The position numbers were made by a program, and so were the translations under genes. Shown here one piece after another: positions 46,452-55,924 of a stretch of DNA of 64,000 nucleotides. Each line of letters begins with the position of its first letter. Position 1 is the stretch's first letter. The stretch is from Sulfopaludibacter sp963835555 (GTDB taxonomy: Bacteria > Acidobacteriota > Terriglobia > Bryobacterales > Bryobacteraceae): positions 1 to 64,000 of the forward strand of contig CAWIGC010000022.1 in the NCBI GenBank assembly GCA_963835555.1, given 5' to 3'. The notes beneath the pieces are model-generated. The model was given only the letters and a program-made list of their open reading frames with translations, was not told the DNA's origin and did no database searches.

Positions 46452-47836
46452 GTGAGCGGGAGGCAAATCCGGTGGAAAATCGGCTCCGAACCGGCCGGAA
46501 TCCCTTTGTTTGTAATCATCCGGACATTTCTGGCGTTTCTCGGATTCGTCTATTTTGTGGCTTTTACCTCGTTTGGAATTCAGGCTCCAGGATTAGTGGG
46601 ATCGCACGGAATCCTGCCGTACGCGGAGTTTCTGACGGCGGTACGCCAACAGTTGGGCGCCTCGGGTTACTGGGAGGTACCCACGGTGCTCTGGCTGAAC
46701 TCCAGCGACGCCGCACTCCGGGTGGTGTGGATCGGTGGAGCGGTGGCTGCCCTGGTGGCGATCTTCACCCGCTGGCAGCGCCCGGCCTTAGCCGTGTGCC
46801 TGGTGCTGTGGCTCTCCGTCTGTTCGGTGGGACAGGACTTCCTCTCTTTCCAATGGGACATCCTGCTTTCCGAGGCCGGCTTTCTGGCGTTGTTCGCCGG
46901 CGCCTCGCGAGTCAGCATCTGGCTGTTCCGCTGGCTCGTCTTCCGCCTCATGTTCTTCAGCGGGGTGGTAAAACTGGCCAGTCACGATGCGGCCTGGCGC
47001 AATCTCACCGCGCTCCATTTCCATTACGAGACGCAGCCGTTGCCAACTCCGCTGGCCTGGTACTTCTACCAACTGCCGATGGTGTTTCAGAAGGCGTCCA
47101 CGGTATTCACTTTCATGGCGGAACTGGCGGCGCCGTTTCTGTTTTTCGCGCCTCGCCGCTGGCGTTATGCCGGCGCGGCGGTTACCGCTTTGCTGCAAGT
47201 GTTAATCCTGATTACGGGCAATTACACTTTCTTCAACTTACTCACCCTGGGATTGCTGGTCTGGCTGTTCGTCGAACCGGACGGCGCCAAAGCAGGACCG
47301 CTACTGCGGGTCGCGGCAGTCGTGGTGGCGATTGTCAGCGGCTTACTTTGCCTTGGTTTGTTCAGCTTCCCCCTTCCGCCCGGCGGCGCCGCGGTTCTCC
47401 GGTATGTCGAGCCCCTGCGCATCGTGAATTCGTACGGGCTGTTCGCGGTGATGACTACCGAGCGGCAGGAGATTGAGGTGGAAGGCTCAAACGACGGCGT
47501 CACCTGGCAGGCATACGGGTTCCCGTATAAGCCGGGCGATTTGCGCCGCGCGCCTCCGATTGTGGAGCCTCACCAGCCAAGGCTGGACTGGCAAATGTGG
47601 TTCGCGGCCCTGGGAACGTACGAGCAGAATCGCTGGTTCGTAAATTTCATGATTCGCCTGCTCCAGGGCGAGCCCGAGCGTGCTGAAGTTAATGCGAATA
47701 TAATCCATTCCCGAAGTCGCCGCCTAAGTTTATCCGCGCCCGGCTATATCTGTATCACTTCACGAAGTGGGGACAGAAGGGCTGGTGGACAAGGGAAGAG
47801 CGAGGCACTTACTTCCCGGCAGTAAGTTTGAAGTAA
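46452..47836 (+). CDS. Lipase maturation factor-like membrane protein, frameshifted near the end
   Basis: About 461 residues with multiple transmembrane helices in the first 320 residues. The pattern of the lipase maturation factor (LMF1/2-like) family is clear: GSHGILPYAEFL, QWDILLSEAGFLALF, FRLMFFSGVVKL, LTALHFHYETQPLPTPLAW and, in the C-terminal soluble part, VEGSNDGVTWQAYGFPYKPG and HQPRLDWQMWFAALG. Two extra bases (near 47679 and 47701) scramble the last ~50 residues; removing them gives NPFPKSPPKFIRARLYLYHF and an ending GTYFPAVSLK. The TAA stop is the GTAA foot of a REP palindrome. GTG start. Confidence 0.85.
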
Positions 47837-47856
47837 GACAGGCCTCCCGGCCTGTC
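47833..47856 (+). repeat. REP palindrome at the 3' end of the LMF gene
   Basis: GTAA foot, then perfect arms GACAGGCC and GGCCTGTC with a TCCC loop. The foot provides the TAA stop of the LMF gene (47834-47836). On the opposite strand the palindrome's outer edge overlaps the TGA stop of the RAYT gene (47855-47857). Confidence 0.9.
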
Positions 47857-48410
47857 ACTTTGATTCCCGAAACCCACTCGACCAGCGCCAGTCCTCAGGT
47901 CTGGTGGTCAAGCCCGCTGCTACGGGATTCGCCTCAATATATATGACAACATATGACAATCCTCTCTAACTCATCCTGCCCTCGTACCCAATGATCATAA
48001 GACTCGTCGTGCCAGAACGGTTGGCCGGTGCGGCCGAGAATGATGTTGGCTTGTCGAGCGGAGTAGTTTTTGATCGACTTCGTGATTTTCGGTAGAGGGG
48101 CCTTCGGATAGATCAAAATGTGAACGTGATTGATCATCAGGACCCATGCCCGTAAATCGTAGAGACCAAGGTCTTGAGAGCCGAAGCGCAAGACCGTTGC
48201 TACTGCTTCAGCGATGCGATGATCTGCTAACCACCGGGGTCCAGTAGCAGCGCCGTCCAACTGCCGATCCACCGCGACGAATGCCTTTCCGGCGGTCTGG
48301 TTTCTCTCGAAGTGAACTGTCCGCGGGAGCGACCCGTGCAGGCGCCATGTAACGAAAAGAGCAGTGCCGTCAGGGTGCCAGTGAGGCAGGTGCCGTTCGT
48401 AATAGCTCAA
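47855..48410 (-). CDS. REP-associated tyrosine transposase (RAYT), frameshifted near the end
   Basis: About 184 residues from TTG 48410. This is a Y1/HUH-type single-strand transposase of the RAYT (TnpA-REP) family: HPDGTALFVTWRLHGSLP at the N-terminus, the HUH pair in MINHVHILI, the catalytic Tyr in ITKSIKNYSARQAN, and GQPFWHDESYDHWVR and ELERIV. The printed frame stops early, but removing one A near 47944 gives YIEANPVAAGLTTRPEDWRW and an ending GFRESK. The stop codon overlaps one REP palindrome and the start lies 20 bases from a second, inverted copy. RAYTs bind REP hairpins and are thought to spread them. Confidence 0.88.
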
Positions 48411-48430
48411 GCCATATTTGTAACATGGCA

Positions 48431-48454
48431 GACCGGCCAGGAGGCCGGTCTTAC
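48431..48454 (-). repeat. REP palindrome at the 3' end of the amine oxidase gene
   Basis: Perfect arms GACCGGCC and GGCCGGTC with an AGGA loop, followed by TTAC (GTAA on the minus strand). The foot provides the TAA stop of the amine oxidase (48451-48453). It is inverted relative to the copy at 47833, so the two flank the RAYT gene. Confidence 0.9.
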
Positions 48455-50346
48455 CGGCCCGGTGGCAGATCCAGCGCGGGATTGCGCGGGAAGAAACCCC
48501 ACGGCACCAGCTTGAAACCGGCGGGATAGACCGGCATGACCGGCCAATCCTCGGGGCGCGGATTGTGCGTGATTCCCATGGTGTACCAGAGCACCACGTC
48601 TTTGTTGTCGATGGGGCGATCGGCCGCGGTCCATTTCGGAGCCCGTCGCCGCCCGCTGCTCTGATTGGGATAATCGCCCGCCGGCGTACATCTCCGTGGG
48701 ACTGAACGGCGTGACCCAGATGTGCGCGTTCAGGAACCCGGCGCGCTTGCGCACCCAGGACTCCGGCTGCGCGAACGGCACCGCGTTTTCTCCGGGCAGC
48801 AGCGCGTACCCGTGGCTGCCAGCGCGTTCTGCGCCGAGGTTCCGCACAATCCAGCGGCGGCTGCTCTCCAGGTTGATGTTGCGTTCGGCGGCCTGCGCTC
48901 GGTGCGCAGCGGCGTTTCCTGCATCATGAAGCCGTTATTCTGCGGATTCTGCGGCCCCGGCGGCATGCTCACGCTGTTCATCTCCACCACGCGATTGGCG
49001 GCGCCGTCCACGTCCATATCCAGGCGAAAGCTGAAGAAATGCTGGTGGTGCACGGCGGCGATATTCTTTTCGACCATGTGGCTGTAGCGGATCGTGCGCG
49101 CCGTCCGCCACGGCTTTCACCGCCATGATGCCGGTCAGCGCGACGCGCATTTCCAGCGTCCCGTCCTGGTGGAAAATCCAGTCGAAGCCGTATTCGTAGT
49201 TGCCGGCTGGGTCAGGTAGCCCACCACCAGTTCGCGCGCGCGCCGCACGTTGTCGCCATGCTTCCAGGAGATACCGGCATCGCGCTCATAGATCGCCACC
49301 GCGCCCGGAATGGTCTGCGGCTCGCCCGCCTCATCGGCCACCACCGCGTTGAACACCGTGCAGTTCTCGGGACAATCCAGACCCGGACGCAGCGGGCTGG
49401 CCATGGCGCCCAGCCCCAGTTCGCCCACATCGAAGCTGTTGCGGAAAAACCAGCCCGCCGAGGGATCGCCGTACGGCACCACCATCTCCGCCAGAGAGCC
49501 GCGATACATTATGCTGCGCACGCGGCCGCCATCTTCGTAGCCCACCGTGTACAGCACCAAGCCCTCCCGCGGGTGCAGAGCATAACGGAAGTGCCACTTC
49601 TGCCAGCGTCACTTCGCCATCCTGCACTCTGAAAACCCACACCGTTCGGTTGGGTGATGTGCAACGGCGCGGGCGCGGCACGCCAGGGGCGCGTAGCCTC
49701 CGCGGTGAACTCGTCGTTGTTGCGCGGAACCGGCACGTCGCGGTCGGTATCCAGCAGGTCGATGATCTTGCGGGTGGTCAGGTTGACGTGCGCCACCACA
49801 CCCTCCACCGGGTGCGCGTAGAAGTTCGCGCCGTAACCGGCATAGTACGGCACCGCGCTGACGATCCGGCCCTGTTCGGTGCCGGGCAAGGCGAAATATC
49901 CGGCGGTCCAGGCCATGATCACCACCGCATTCAAGTCGCGAATGCCGCGTTCCCGCATGGCCTTCTGGTAGCGCGGATCGTCGCGCACGATGGCGTCCGC
50001 GAGATTGGAATCCGCCTCCGTCACAGCGGGCTGCGCCCCGGGGATTTCCTTGAAGGAATCCACCTGCCGCGTAGCCAGATTGGCAATGGCCTCAGACGTT
50101 TTGTTCGCCCGCGGCTCATAGATGACCGCGAAGGCGCGCCGCGGCACAGCGGCGTTGCGCAGTACCAGATCCTTGGCCGGTTCCTCGAGAGAGATCTGGC
50201 TGAATCGCGCTCCCGCCGGCACATGGCCGGCCGCCTTGAGAATCGCCACCGCGGCGCGGATCTCGGCCGCCGTGAGGGGCGCAAGAGCATTGGCCGCGAA
50301 CAGCCGGGCGGCCAACAACGGAAAGTAGACAGACGGTAAGCCTCAC
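48451..50346 (-). CDS. Copper amine oxidase with signal peptide, frameshifted as given
   Basis: About 629 residues after correction, starting at GTG 50346 with a signal peptide (MRLTVCLLS...LLAARLFAANALA). Copper/TPQ amine oxidase motifs are present: the catalytic-Asp region VPYYAGYGANFYAHPVEG, the topaquinone precursor Tyr in GNYEYGFDW, copper His ligands in VHHQHFFSF, and THNPRPEDWPVMPV near the C-terminus. It would oxidise a primary amine to aldehyde, ammonia and hydrogen peroxide in the periplasm. Extra bases near 48676, 49087, 49598, 49631 and 50319, plus two sites (about 48900 and 49207) with a net shift of two, break the frame. It lies two bases after the fucosidase stop. Confidence 0.82.
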
Positions 50347-50348
50347 TC

Positions 50349-51866
50349 CTACGCTCCCGCAATCTTCAGCGTGATGGCATAGTCGGAAGGCTTCTCCGCC
50401 GGCATCTGCACCGTTAATGCGCCGTCATCCTGTGTGTATGTCAACTTGCCCTTGTGGCCCAGCAATTCCACGTTGTGAATCCTGCCCACGCCCAATTTGC
50501 CGCCCAGGGCCAGCGTGGGGATGGAAGCCTCCTTCTCCGGCCACCCCATCACGAAAGCGTACAGCGTGCTGCCTTTCTTTGTGAAGCGCACGTCGCCGGC
50601 CGTCAGATTTTTGCGGTTGCGTTCGTTGAAGCCCATCGCGCCGGCCGCCGCCACCGTGGCATTGCCCGCTACTTTCCACGGGCGCGTCCCATAGATGCCT
50701 TCGCTATTCACGGCCATCCACTGTGTGATCCCGTCCAGCACTTGGAGTTCGTCGGCATCCAGCATGCCGCTATTGGGCAGTGGGAAATTCAGCATCAGGT
50801 TGCCGTTGCGGCTGACGATATCGCACAACATGTCGATCACCGTCTTGGGGGTCTTGTAACGGATGCCCTTTTTGTAATGCCAGTTGCCGATGCAGGTATC
50901 GGTCTGCCACGGCTCGGGCAGAATCTCGTTGGCGATGCCTCGTTCGATGTCCAGCGCGCAGGTGCCCTCGTCGCAATCCTTTTTGGTCTTACTGGTGTAC
51001 ACACCGTCTTTGACCACGTTGTAGTAGTGCGATACCAGGCGGTAACCGTACTCGCCGAACGGGATGCCGCCATCGGTGTAGAGCAGGTCGGGCCGGTAGT
51101 TATCGATCAGATCCTGGATGCGCCGGAAGTACAGCAGCTTCCAGGATTCCGGCGCGACGCGGCTCATGGCCTGCGTGGGGATGGGTTGGTCTTTGGGGAA
51201 GGGATGGTAGAGGTCGGCGTAGGCCGGGTCCTGGCCGTCGTACGCAACGCCGGCAAGTTCTCCGGTCTTATCGGCGCCGTGCGAAACGGCCAGCCAGTTG
51301 TAGCTGTTGGAAAGGTGCTCGCTTACCGCGAACTTGAGACCGTATTTCTGCGCGGCATTGCGCCATAGCCCCACCACGTCCTTCTTCGGTCCGGTCGCCA
51401 CGGCATTCCAGCGCGGCTGGTGTTTGGAGTTCCACAGATCGAAATTATCGTGGTGTACTCCCATGCTCATGAAATATTTCGCGCCGGCCTTTTTGTAGAG
51501 CTGCATCAGGTGGTCCGCATCGAACTGGTCGCCCTTCCATAACCGGCAGATATCCTTGTGGCCGAATTTGGAGGGATGCCCGTAGGTGGCGACGTGATAC
51601 TTATTCTGATCGCTGCCCTGAATGTAGATATTGCGCGCGTACCAGTCGCCGTATTCAGCCGCGGACTGCGGACCCCAATGGGCCCACATGCCGAACTTGG
51701 CGTCGCGGAACCACTCGGGAATCTTGTATTTCCTGAGCCCTTCTGCCGTCCCGTCGTAAGGCCCTTTGGCGATGGGGGGAAGCGAATCCTGCGCCGCCGA
51801 CTTGCGCGGTAGAAGCACGGAGGGCGCCGCGGCGAGCAGCCCGAGCGTGGTGCGTCTGGTAACCAT
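50349..51866 (-). CDS. Exported GH29 alpha-L-fucosidase
   Basis: 505 residues with a twin-arginine-like signal (TRRTTLGLLAAAPSVLL). GH29 blocks are clear: KIPEWFRDAKFGMWAHWG, AGAKYFMSMGVHHDNFDLW, KYGLKFAVSEHL, and the nucleophile Asp in YRPDLLYTDGGIPFGEYG; SRNGNLMLNFPLPNSG follows. It removes terminal L-fucose from glycans outside the cytoplasm. A C-terminal beta-domain ends at IAGA. The copper amine oxidase is probably co-transcribed, but no obvious metabolic link is visible. Confidence 0.92.
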   Translation of the reverse strand: MVTRRTTLGLLAAAPSVLLPRKSAAQDSLPPIAKGPYDGTAEGLRKYKIPEWFRDAKFGMWAHWGPQSAAEYGDWYARNIYIQGSDQNKYHVATYGHPSKFGHKDICRLWKGDQFDADHLMQLYKKAGAKYFMSMGVHHDNFDLWNSKHQPRWNAVATGPKKDVVGLWRNAAQKYGLKFAVSEHLSNSYNWLAVSHGADKTGELAGVAYDGQDPAYADLYHPFPKDQPIPTQAMSRVAPESWKLLYFRRIQDLIDNYRPDLLYTDGGIPFGEYGYRLVSHYYNVVKDGVYTSKTKKDCDEGTCALDIERGIANEILPEPWQTDTCIGNWHYKKGIRYKTPKTVIDMLCDIVSRNGNLMLNFPLPNSGMLDADELQVLDGITQWMAVNSEGIYGTRPWKVAGNATVAAAGAMGFNERNRKNLTAGDVRFTKKGSTLYAFVMGWPEKEASIPTLALGGKLGVGRIHNVELLGHKGKLTYTQDDGALTVQMPAEKPSDYAITLKIAGA

Positions 51867-51909
51867 TGTCCCAGTCTACTACCCGCCGGAAAAACGATGC
51901 TCGCCGGCG

Positions 51910-52182
51910 CTATTCGAACAAGTCCGCATGGCTGCCGGTTCGCACGAGAATAAGCTCGGTTTCCGTCAGTCTGTAGAGCAATAGCCAATCCGGTTCGATG
52001 TGACAGTCCCAATGCCCTGCCCACGTTCCGCTCAGCATGTGCGGCCGACACCGTGGCGGGAGTATTTCCCGCGCTTGCAGGAGATCGACCACCTGCTCGA
52101 GTCGATTGATGCTCTTGCCCTGCTTTTTGACACGACGCAGATCCTTCTCAAATGCCGTCGTGGTGAGCAGGGCAAGGGACAT
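51910..52182 (-). CDS. YafQ/RelE-type mRNA interferase toxin
   Basis: 90 residues, the usual length. RelE-fold toxin of the YafQ group: RVKKQGKSINRLEQVV, then the active-site residues of YafQ all present as His in RPHML, His-x-x-Pro-Asp in CHIEPDW, and His in RTGSHADLF. It should cleave mRNA on the ribosome when free of antitoxin. The ATG overlaps the antitoxin stop by one base (TGATG), which couples their translation. Confidence 0.93.
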   Translation of the reverse strand: MSLALLTTTAFEKDLRRVKKQGKSINRLEQVVDLLQAREILPPRCRPHMLSGTWAGHWDCHIEPDWLLLYRLTETELILVRTGSHADLFE

Positions 52183-52448
52183 CAGATCTGGTCGCGCAAC
52201 TCCCGGAACGTCTTGTACCGCCGCAGCCTGGCGGGGTTATTTGCCTCCTTCATAGCTGCGATGGTTTTGGCATTTGGGATTGAGACGGGAAACGGAAGCC
52301 CCTTGTTCAGTTCAACCTGCTTCATAAACAGACGGATCGCCTCCGTTGTTGAAATGCCGAGCGTGAAGAAGACACGCTCGGCTGATTTCTTCAGCTTGGG
52401 GTCGATCCGGGCGTGAATCATCAGAGTTTTCGAAGATTGCCGCCGCAT
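52182..52448 (-). CDS. RelB/DinJ-type antitoxin
   Basis: 88 residues. The N-terminal ribbon-helix-helix (TLMIHARIDPKLKKSAERVFFTLGISTTEAIRLF in two segments, residues ~8-42) binds DNA and dimerises. The C-terminal tail (ELNKGLPFPVSIPNAKTI) would wrap the toxin; GLPFPV is a hallmark of DinJ/RelB proteins. It lies upstream of its toxin with a GGAGG ribosome site. Autorepression through the inverted repeat at 52468 is expected for the family. Confidence 0.92.
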   Translation of the reverse strand: MRRQSSKTLMIHARIDPKLKKSAERVFFTLGISTTEAIRLFMKQVELNKGLPFPVSIPNAKTIAAMKEANNPARLRRYKTFRELRDQI

Positions 52449-52467
52449 GCGAGCCTCCAGTTTCAGT

Positions 52468-52483
52468 GTATCTCAACTGATAC
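52468..52483. promoter_or_regulatory. Likely RelB operator
   Basis: Inverted repeat GTATC-TCAACT-GATAC located 20 bases upstream of the antitoxin start, where a ribbon-helix-helix antitoxin would bind to repress its own promoter. No further operator repeat was found. Confidence 0.5.
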
Positions 52484-52508
52484 CCTGTTCGGCCGCACGA
52501 AACGAAAT

Positions 52509-53841
52509 CTACAGCACCTCTTCGCTCCAGTCCTCCAGCACCTGCTTGACCTTGGTCATGAACTGGTCGGCCAGCGCGCCGTCCACCAGGCGATGATCGA
52601 AGCTCAGCGAAAGATGGCAGATGGAGCGGATGGCGATGGCATCGTCGATCACCACCGGCGTCTTGTCCACCGTACCCACGCCCATGATGGCCACCTGCGG
52701 CTGATTGATGACGGGCGTCCCCATCAGGCTGCCGAAGCTGCCGAAATTGGTGATGGAGAAGGTCCCGCCCTGCACTTCGTCGGGCTTGAGCTGGCGCGAG
52801 CGGGCGCGCGCCGCCAGGTCCACGATGGAGCGCTGCAGTCCCAGCACGTTTTTCTCGTCGGCCGCGCGGATCACCGGCACGATCAGGCCGTTTTCCAGCG
52901 CCACGGCGATCCCGATATTGGTCTCGTTGTGATAGATGATGTTGTTGTTATCCAGCGAGGCGTTGAGCAGCGGGAAATGCCGCAGCGCCACCACCGCGGC
53001 GCGCGTGATGAACGGCAGGTAGGTCAGCGAAAAGCCGTAATTCTGCTGGAAGATGGCCTTGTTGCGCTCGCGCAATTTGGCCACTTTGGTCATATCCACG
53101 CGATGCACCGTAGTGACGTGCGGCGATGTGCGCTTGGACATCACCATGTGCTCGGCAATCTTGATCCGCATGGCGCTCAACGGTTCGATGCGCGTTTTGG
53201 CCTGCCCGGCGGCGGGCAGTGGGGCCGCCGGGGCCGCCGGAGCAGCGGGCGGAGGCGCGGGCGCAACGTACGAAGGAGCGCGGCGCCGGCGTCGGCGTCT
53301 GGGCCGGCTGGCCCGTCATGTAGGCTTCCACGTCCTGTTTGGTAATCCGGCCGCCGGCGCCGCTGCCTTTCACCTTTCCGAGGTCGATATTGTTCTCGCG
53401 CGCCATCTTGCGCACCAGCGGCGAAAGCGGTCCGGAGGGCTCCGCCGGCGCAGGCTCTTCCACCTGCTCGGGTGCCGGCGACGGCTTGATGGTTTCCGGG
53501 GTCGGTGTCTCCTGCACCGGCGCGGCCTGCTTCGGTGCAGGTGGCGGCGCGGGCGCAGCGGCGGGCTCGGCAGCTTTCGGCGGGGCAGGCGCCGCGGCGC
53601 CGGTTCCACCTTCCTCAATCCGGGCCACTACGGTATTGATACCGACGGTCTTTCCCTCTTCTACCAGCACCTCCGAAAGTGTGCCGGCAGCAGGGGAGGG
53701 AATCTCGGTATCCACCTTATCGGTTGAAATCTCGAATAGCGGTTCGTCGCGCTCGATGCGCTCACCGGGCTTCTTGAGCCACTTGGTCAGCGTCCCTTCG
53801 ACAATGCTCTCGCCCATCTGGGGCATCACTACGTCGGTCAT
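52509..53841 (-). CDS. Lipoyl-dependent acyltransferase (E2 of a 2-oxoacid dehydrogenase), one frameshift
   Basis: About 443 residues. Order of parts: lipoyl domain with the modified Lys in EISTDKVDTEIPSP (residue ~42), an Ala/Pro-rich linker, and a peripheral-subunit-binding domain (SPLVRKMARENNIDLGKVKG, GGRITKQDVEAYM). A second Ala/Pro linker follows, then the catalytic acyltransferase domain with SFDHRLVDGALADQF. One extra base near 53280, in the second linker, splits the frame. It is the core of a pyruvate, 2-oxoglutarate or branched-chain complex; which one cannot be decided, as no E1 gene is present. It lies downstream of lpd and lipB. Confidence 0.88.
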
Positions 53842-54490
53842 GTAGGTTCTCTCTTTCCATCTCGCAATCAAAAACGCGGCCGAAATGCACGGCCAAAACC
53901 TGTGAAACCTCTTCCAGCGTAGCGCCCACGCCAAGCTGCGCCATGCTCGTGACCGGCTTGGTGAGACCGCACGGCACGATGTATTGGAAGTAGTTCAAAT
54001 CCGTGTTTACATTCAAGGCGAAGCCGTGCGAAGTTACCCACCGGCTAAGGTGTACGCCGATGGCCGCGATCTTCCGGCCGTCCACCCATACTCCGGTCAA
54101 TTTCGGAATGCGCCCGGCCGCAATCCCGAACTCGGCCAGCGTATCGATGATGGTCTGCTCGATACCCCGCACATACGCGCCTACGTCCCGCTTCCAGTCT
54201 TTCAAATCCAGGATAGGGTAGCCAACCAGTTGGCCGGGTCCGTGGTACGTCACGTCACCGCCGCGATCCGTGGGATAGAACGAAATTCCCGCGCGGCTCA
54301 AAATCTCGTCGCTGGCCAGCAGGTTTTCCAGGTGTCCGTTCCGCCCCAGGGTGATCACGTGCGGATGCTCCAACAGCAGCAACTGGTCCGCCACCTGCCC
54401 CGCTTTCCGCGCGGCAACCAACTCCTGCTGCAACTCCAGTGCCGTACCGTAGCCGATCCGTCCGAGTTCGCGCAGGCAGCAATTACGCAT
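53762..54490 (-). CDS. lipB: Octanoyl-[ACP]:protein octanoyltransferase
   Basis: 242 residues from ATG 54490. LipB motifs: LLLEHPHVITLGRNG, the substrate loop TDRGGDVTYHGPGQLVGYPI, GVWVDGRKIAAIGVHLSRWVT (Lys of the catalytic dyad) and the active-site Cys in IVPCGLTKPVTSM. It moves octanoate from acyl carrier protein to lipoyl domains, such as the E2 encoded next. The printed frame runs 80 bases into the E2 gene, so the last ~25 residues are doubtful. It overlaps lpd by eight bases. lipA is not in the window. Confidence 0.93.
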   Translation of the reverse strand: MRNCCLRELGRIGYGTALELQQELVAARKAGQVADQLLLLEHPHVITLGRNGHLENLLASDEILSRAGISFYPTDRGGDVTYHGPGQLVGYPILDLKDWKRDVGAYVRGIEQTIIDTLAEFGIAAGRIPKLTGVWVDGRKIAAIGVHLSRWVTSHGFALNVNTDLNYFQYIVPCGLTKPVTSMAQLGVGATLEEVSQVLAVHFGRVFDCEMERENLHDRRSDAPDGREHCRRDADQVAQEAR

Positions 54491-55877
54491 TGATGGATAG
54501 ACCGTAAACCGCATTGAACGCCTCGCCGACCGCTTCGTAAAGCGTGGGATGCGCATGGATGGTCTGCATCATCACGTCCACGGTGGATTCCGACTCCATC
54601 GCCGCTACGGCTTCTGCGACCAGCTCAAAGCCCTCCGGTCCGATGATGTGGACCCCCAGAATCTCGCCATATTCTTCATCGGCGACTACTTTGATGAAGC
54701 CGTCGTGATGCCCCAGAATGGTGGCGCGGCTGTTGCCGGCAAAGGGGAACTTCCCAATCTTCACCTTACGCCCCTGCGCTCTGGCCTGTGCCTCCGTCAG
54801 CCCCACACTGCCGATTCCCGGTTCGGTGTAAGTGCAGCCGGGGATACGGTTTTTATTGATCGGTATGGCCGGCTTGCCCGCCATGTGAGCTACCGCGATC
54901 ATGCCCTCGCGGGTCGCCACGTGCGCCAGTTGCGGCGTTCCCGCAACCACATCGCCAATGGCGTAGACGCCCGGTTCGGCGGTCTGCTGATTCGCGTCCA
55001 CCTTGATAAATCCGCGATCCAGCTCCACCTTCGTGTTTTCCAGGCCGATCTTTTCGGTATTGGGCTTGCGGCCCACCGCCACCAGCAACTTCTCCGCTTC
55101 CAGTTGTTCCTGCTTACCCTCCCTGGTGGTCAGGGTGAGCTTTACACCCGTGCCGGTCTTCTGGATGTTCTCCGCCTTGGCGCCGGTTTCCACGCGGATT
55201 TTCTGTTTCTTAAACGAACGCTCCAGCTCCTTGGAGATGTCCTCGTCCTCCACGGGGACAATGCGCGGCAACATCTCGATCACCGTGACATCCGTGCCGA
55301 ACCGCTTGAAGATGGAAGCGAACTCCACGCCCACGGCGCCCGCGCCAATCACAATCAGGCTCTTCGGCACCGCCGTCAGGTTGAGAATCTCAATATTCGT
55401 CAGGATGAACTCGGCATCCGGTTCCATGCCGGGCAGCATGCGCGCTTCCGACCCGGTAGCGATAATGATGTTCCTCGTTTCCAGGGTCTGTACGCCGGAA
55501 TCCGACTTCACTTCCACCTTGCCGCCGCCCTTGAGCGTGGCGAAGCCCGAAATCCGCTCCACCTTGGCCCGCTTGAGCAGAAACTCGACTCCCTTGGAAT
55601 GCTTGCTGACGATTCCGTCCTTGCGCTCTTTGACTTTGGGATAGTCCAGGCGCGGGTTCTCGCAATGAATCCCTTCCGCTTCGGAATGCACGAAGCGTTC
55701 CCAGACGTCCGCGGTCTGCAACAGGCTTTTAGTCGGAATGCAACCCACCAACAGGCAGGTGCCTCCCAGTCTTGGCTGTTTTTCCACTAAAGCTGTCTTT
55801 AATCCGTACTGGCCGGCGCGAATGGCTGCTGAGTAGCCGCCGGGGCCACTCCCGATAACAATCAGATCGTAAGGCAC
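54483..55877 (-). CDS. lpd: Dihydrolipoamide dehydrogenase (E3)
   Basis: 464 residues. FAD-binding GSGPGGYSAAIRAGQ, the redox-active disulphide in GGTCLLVGCIPTKSLL (the usual Asn after CL is Leu here), NAD-binding IVIGAGAVGVEFASIF, the second FAD motif YAIGDVV, and the C-terminal catalytic HAHPTLYEAVGEA. It reoxidises the lipoyl groups of the 2-oxoacid dehydrogenase complex and is first in the run lpd-lipB-E2, so lipoylation and complex assembly are encoded together. Confidence 0.95.
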   Translation of the reverse strand: MPYDLIVIGSGPGGYSAAIRAGQYGLKTALVEKQPRLGGTCLLVGCIPTKSLLQTADVWERFVHSEAEGIHCENPRLDYPKVKERKDGIVSKHSKGVEFLLKRAKVERISGFATLKGGGKVEVKSDSGVQTLETRNIIIATGSEARMLPGMEPDAEFILTNIEILNLTAVPKSLIVIGAGAVGVEFASIFKRFGTDVTVIEMLPRIVPVEDEDISKELERSFKKQKIRVETGAKAENIQKTGTGVKLTLTTREGKQEQLEAEKLLVAVGRKPNTEKIGLENTKVELDRGFIKVDANQQTAEPGVYAIGDVVAGTPQLAHVATREGMIAVAHMAGKPAIPINKNRIPGCTYTEPGIGSVGLTEAQARAQGRKVKIGKFPFAGNSRATILGHHDGFIKVVADEEYGEILGVHIIGPEGFELVAEAVAAMESESTVDVMMQTIHAHPTLYEAVGEAFNAVYGLSINA

Positions 55878-55897
55878 TTTTTTTATTCTACCTGTGT

Positions 55898-55917
55898 CAC
55901 CGGCGGTATAGCCGGTG
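55898..55917. repeat. Palindrome in the lpd/POTRA divergent gap
   Basis: CACCGGC-GGTATA-GCCGGTG, seven bases before the ATG of the POTRA protein gene and 20 bases upstream of lpd. It could be an operator or another REP-like family. It lacks the GTAA/GTAG foot of the other copies. Confidence 0.5.
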
Positions 55918-55924
55918 CGTCAAA

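Noticed and set aside
55898..55917. Palindrome in the lpd/POTRA gap as a member of the RAYT-linked REP family
   Set aside because: Arms and loop differ and the GTAA/GTAG foot is missing; kept only as a separate palindrome.
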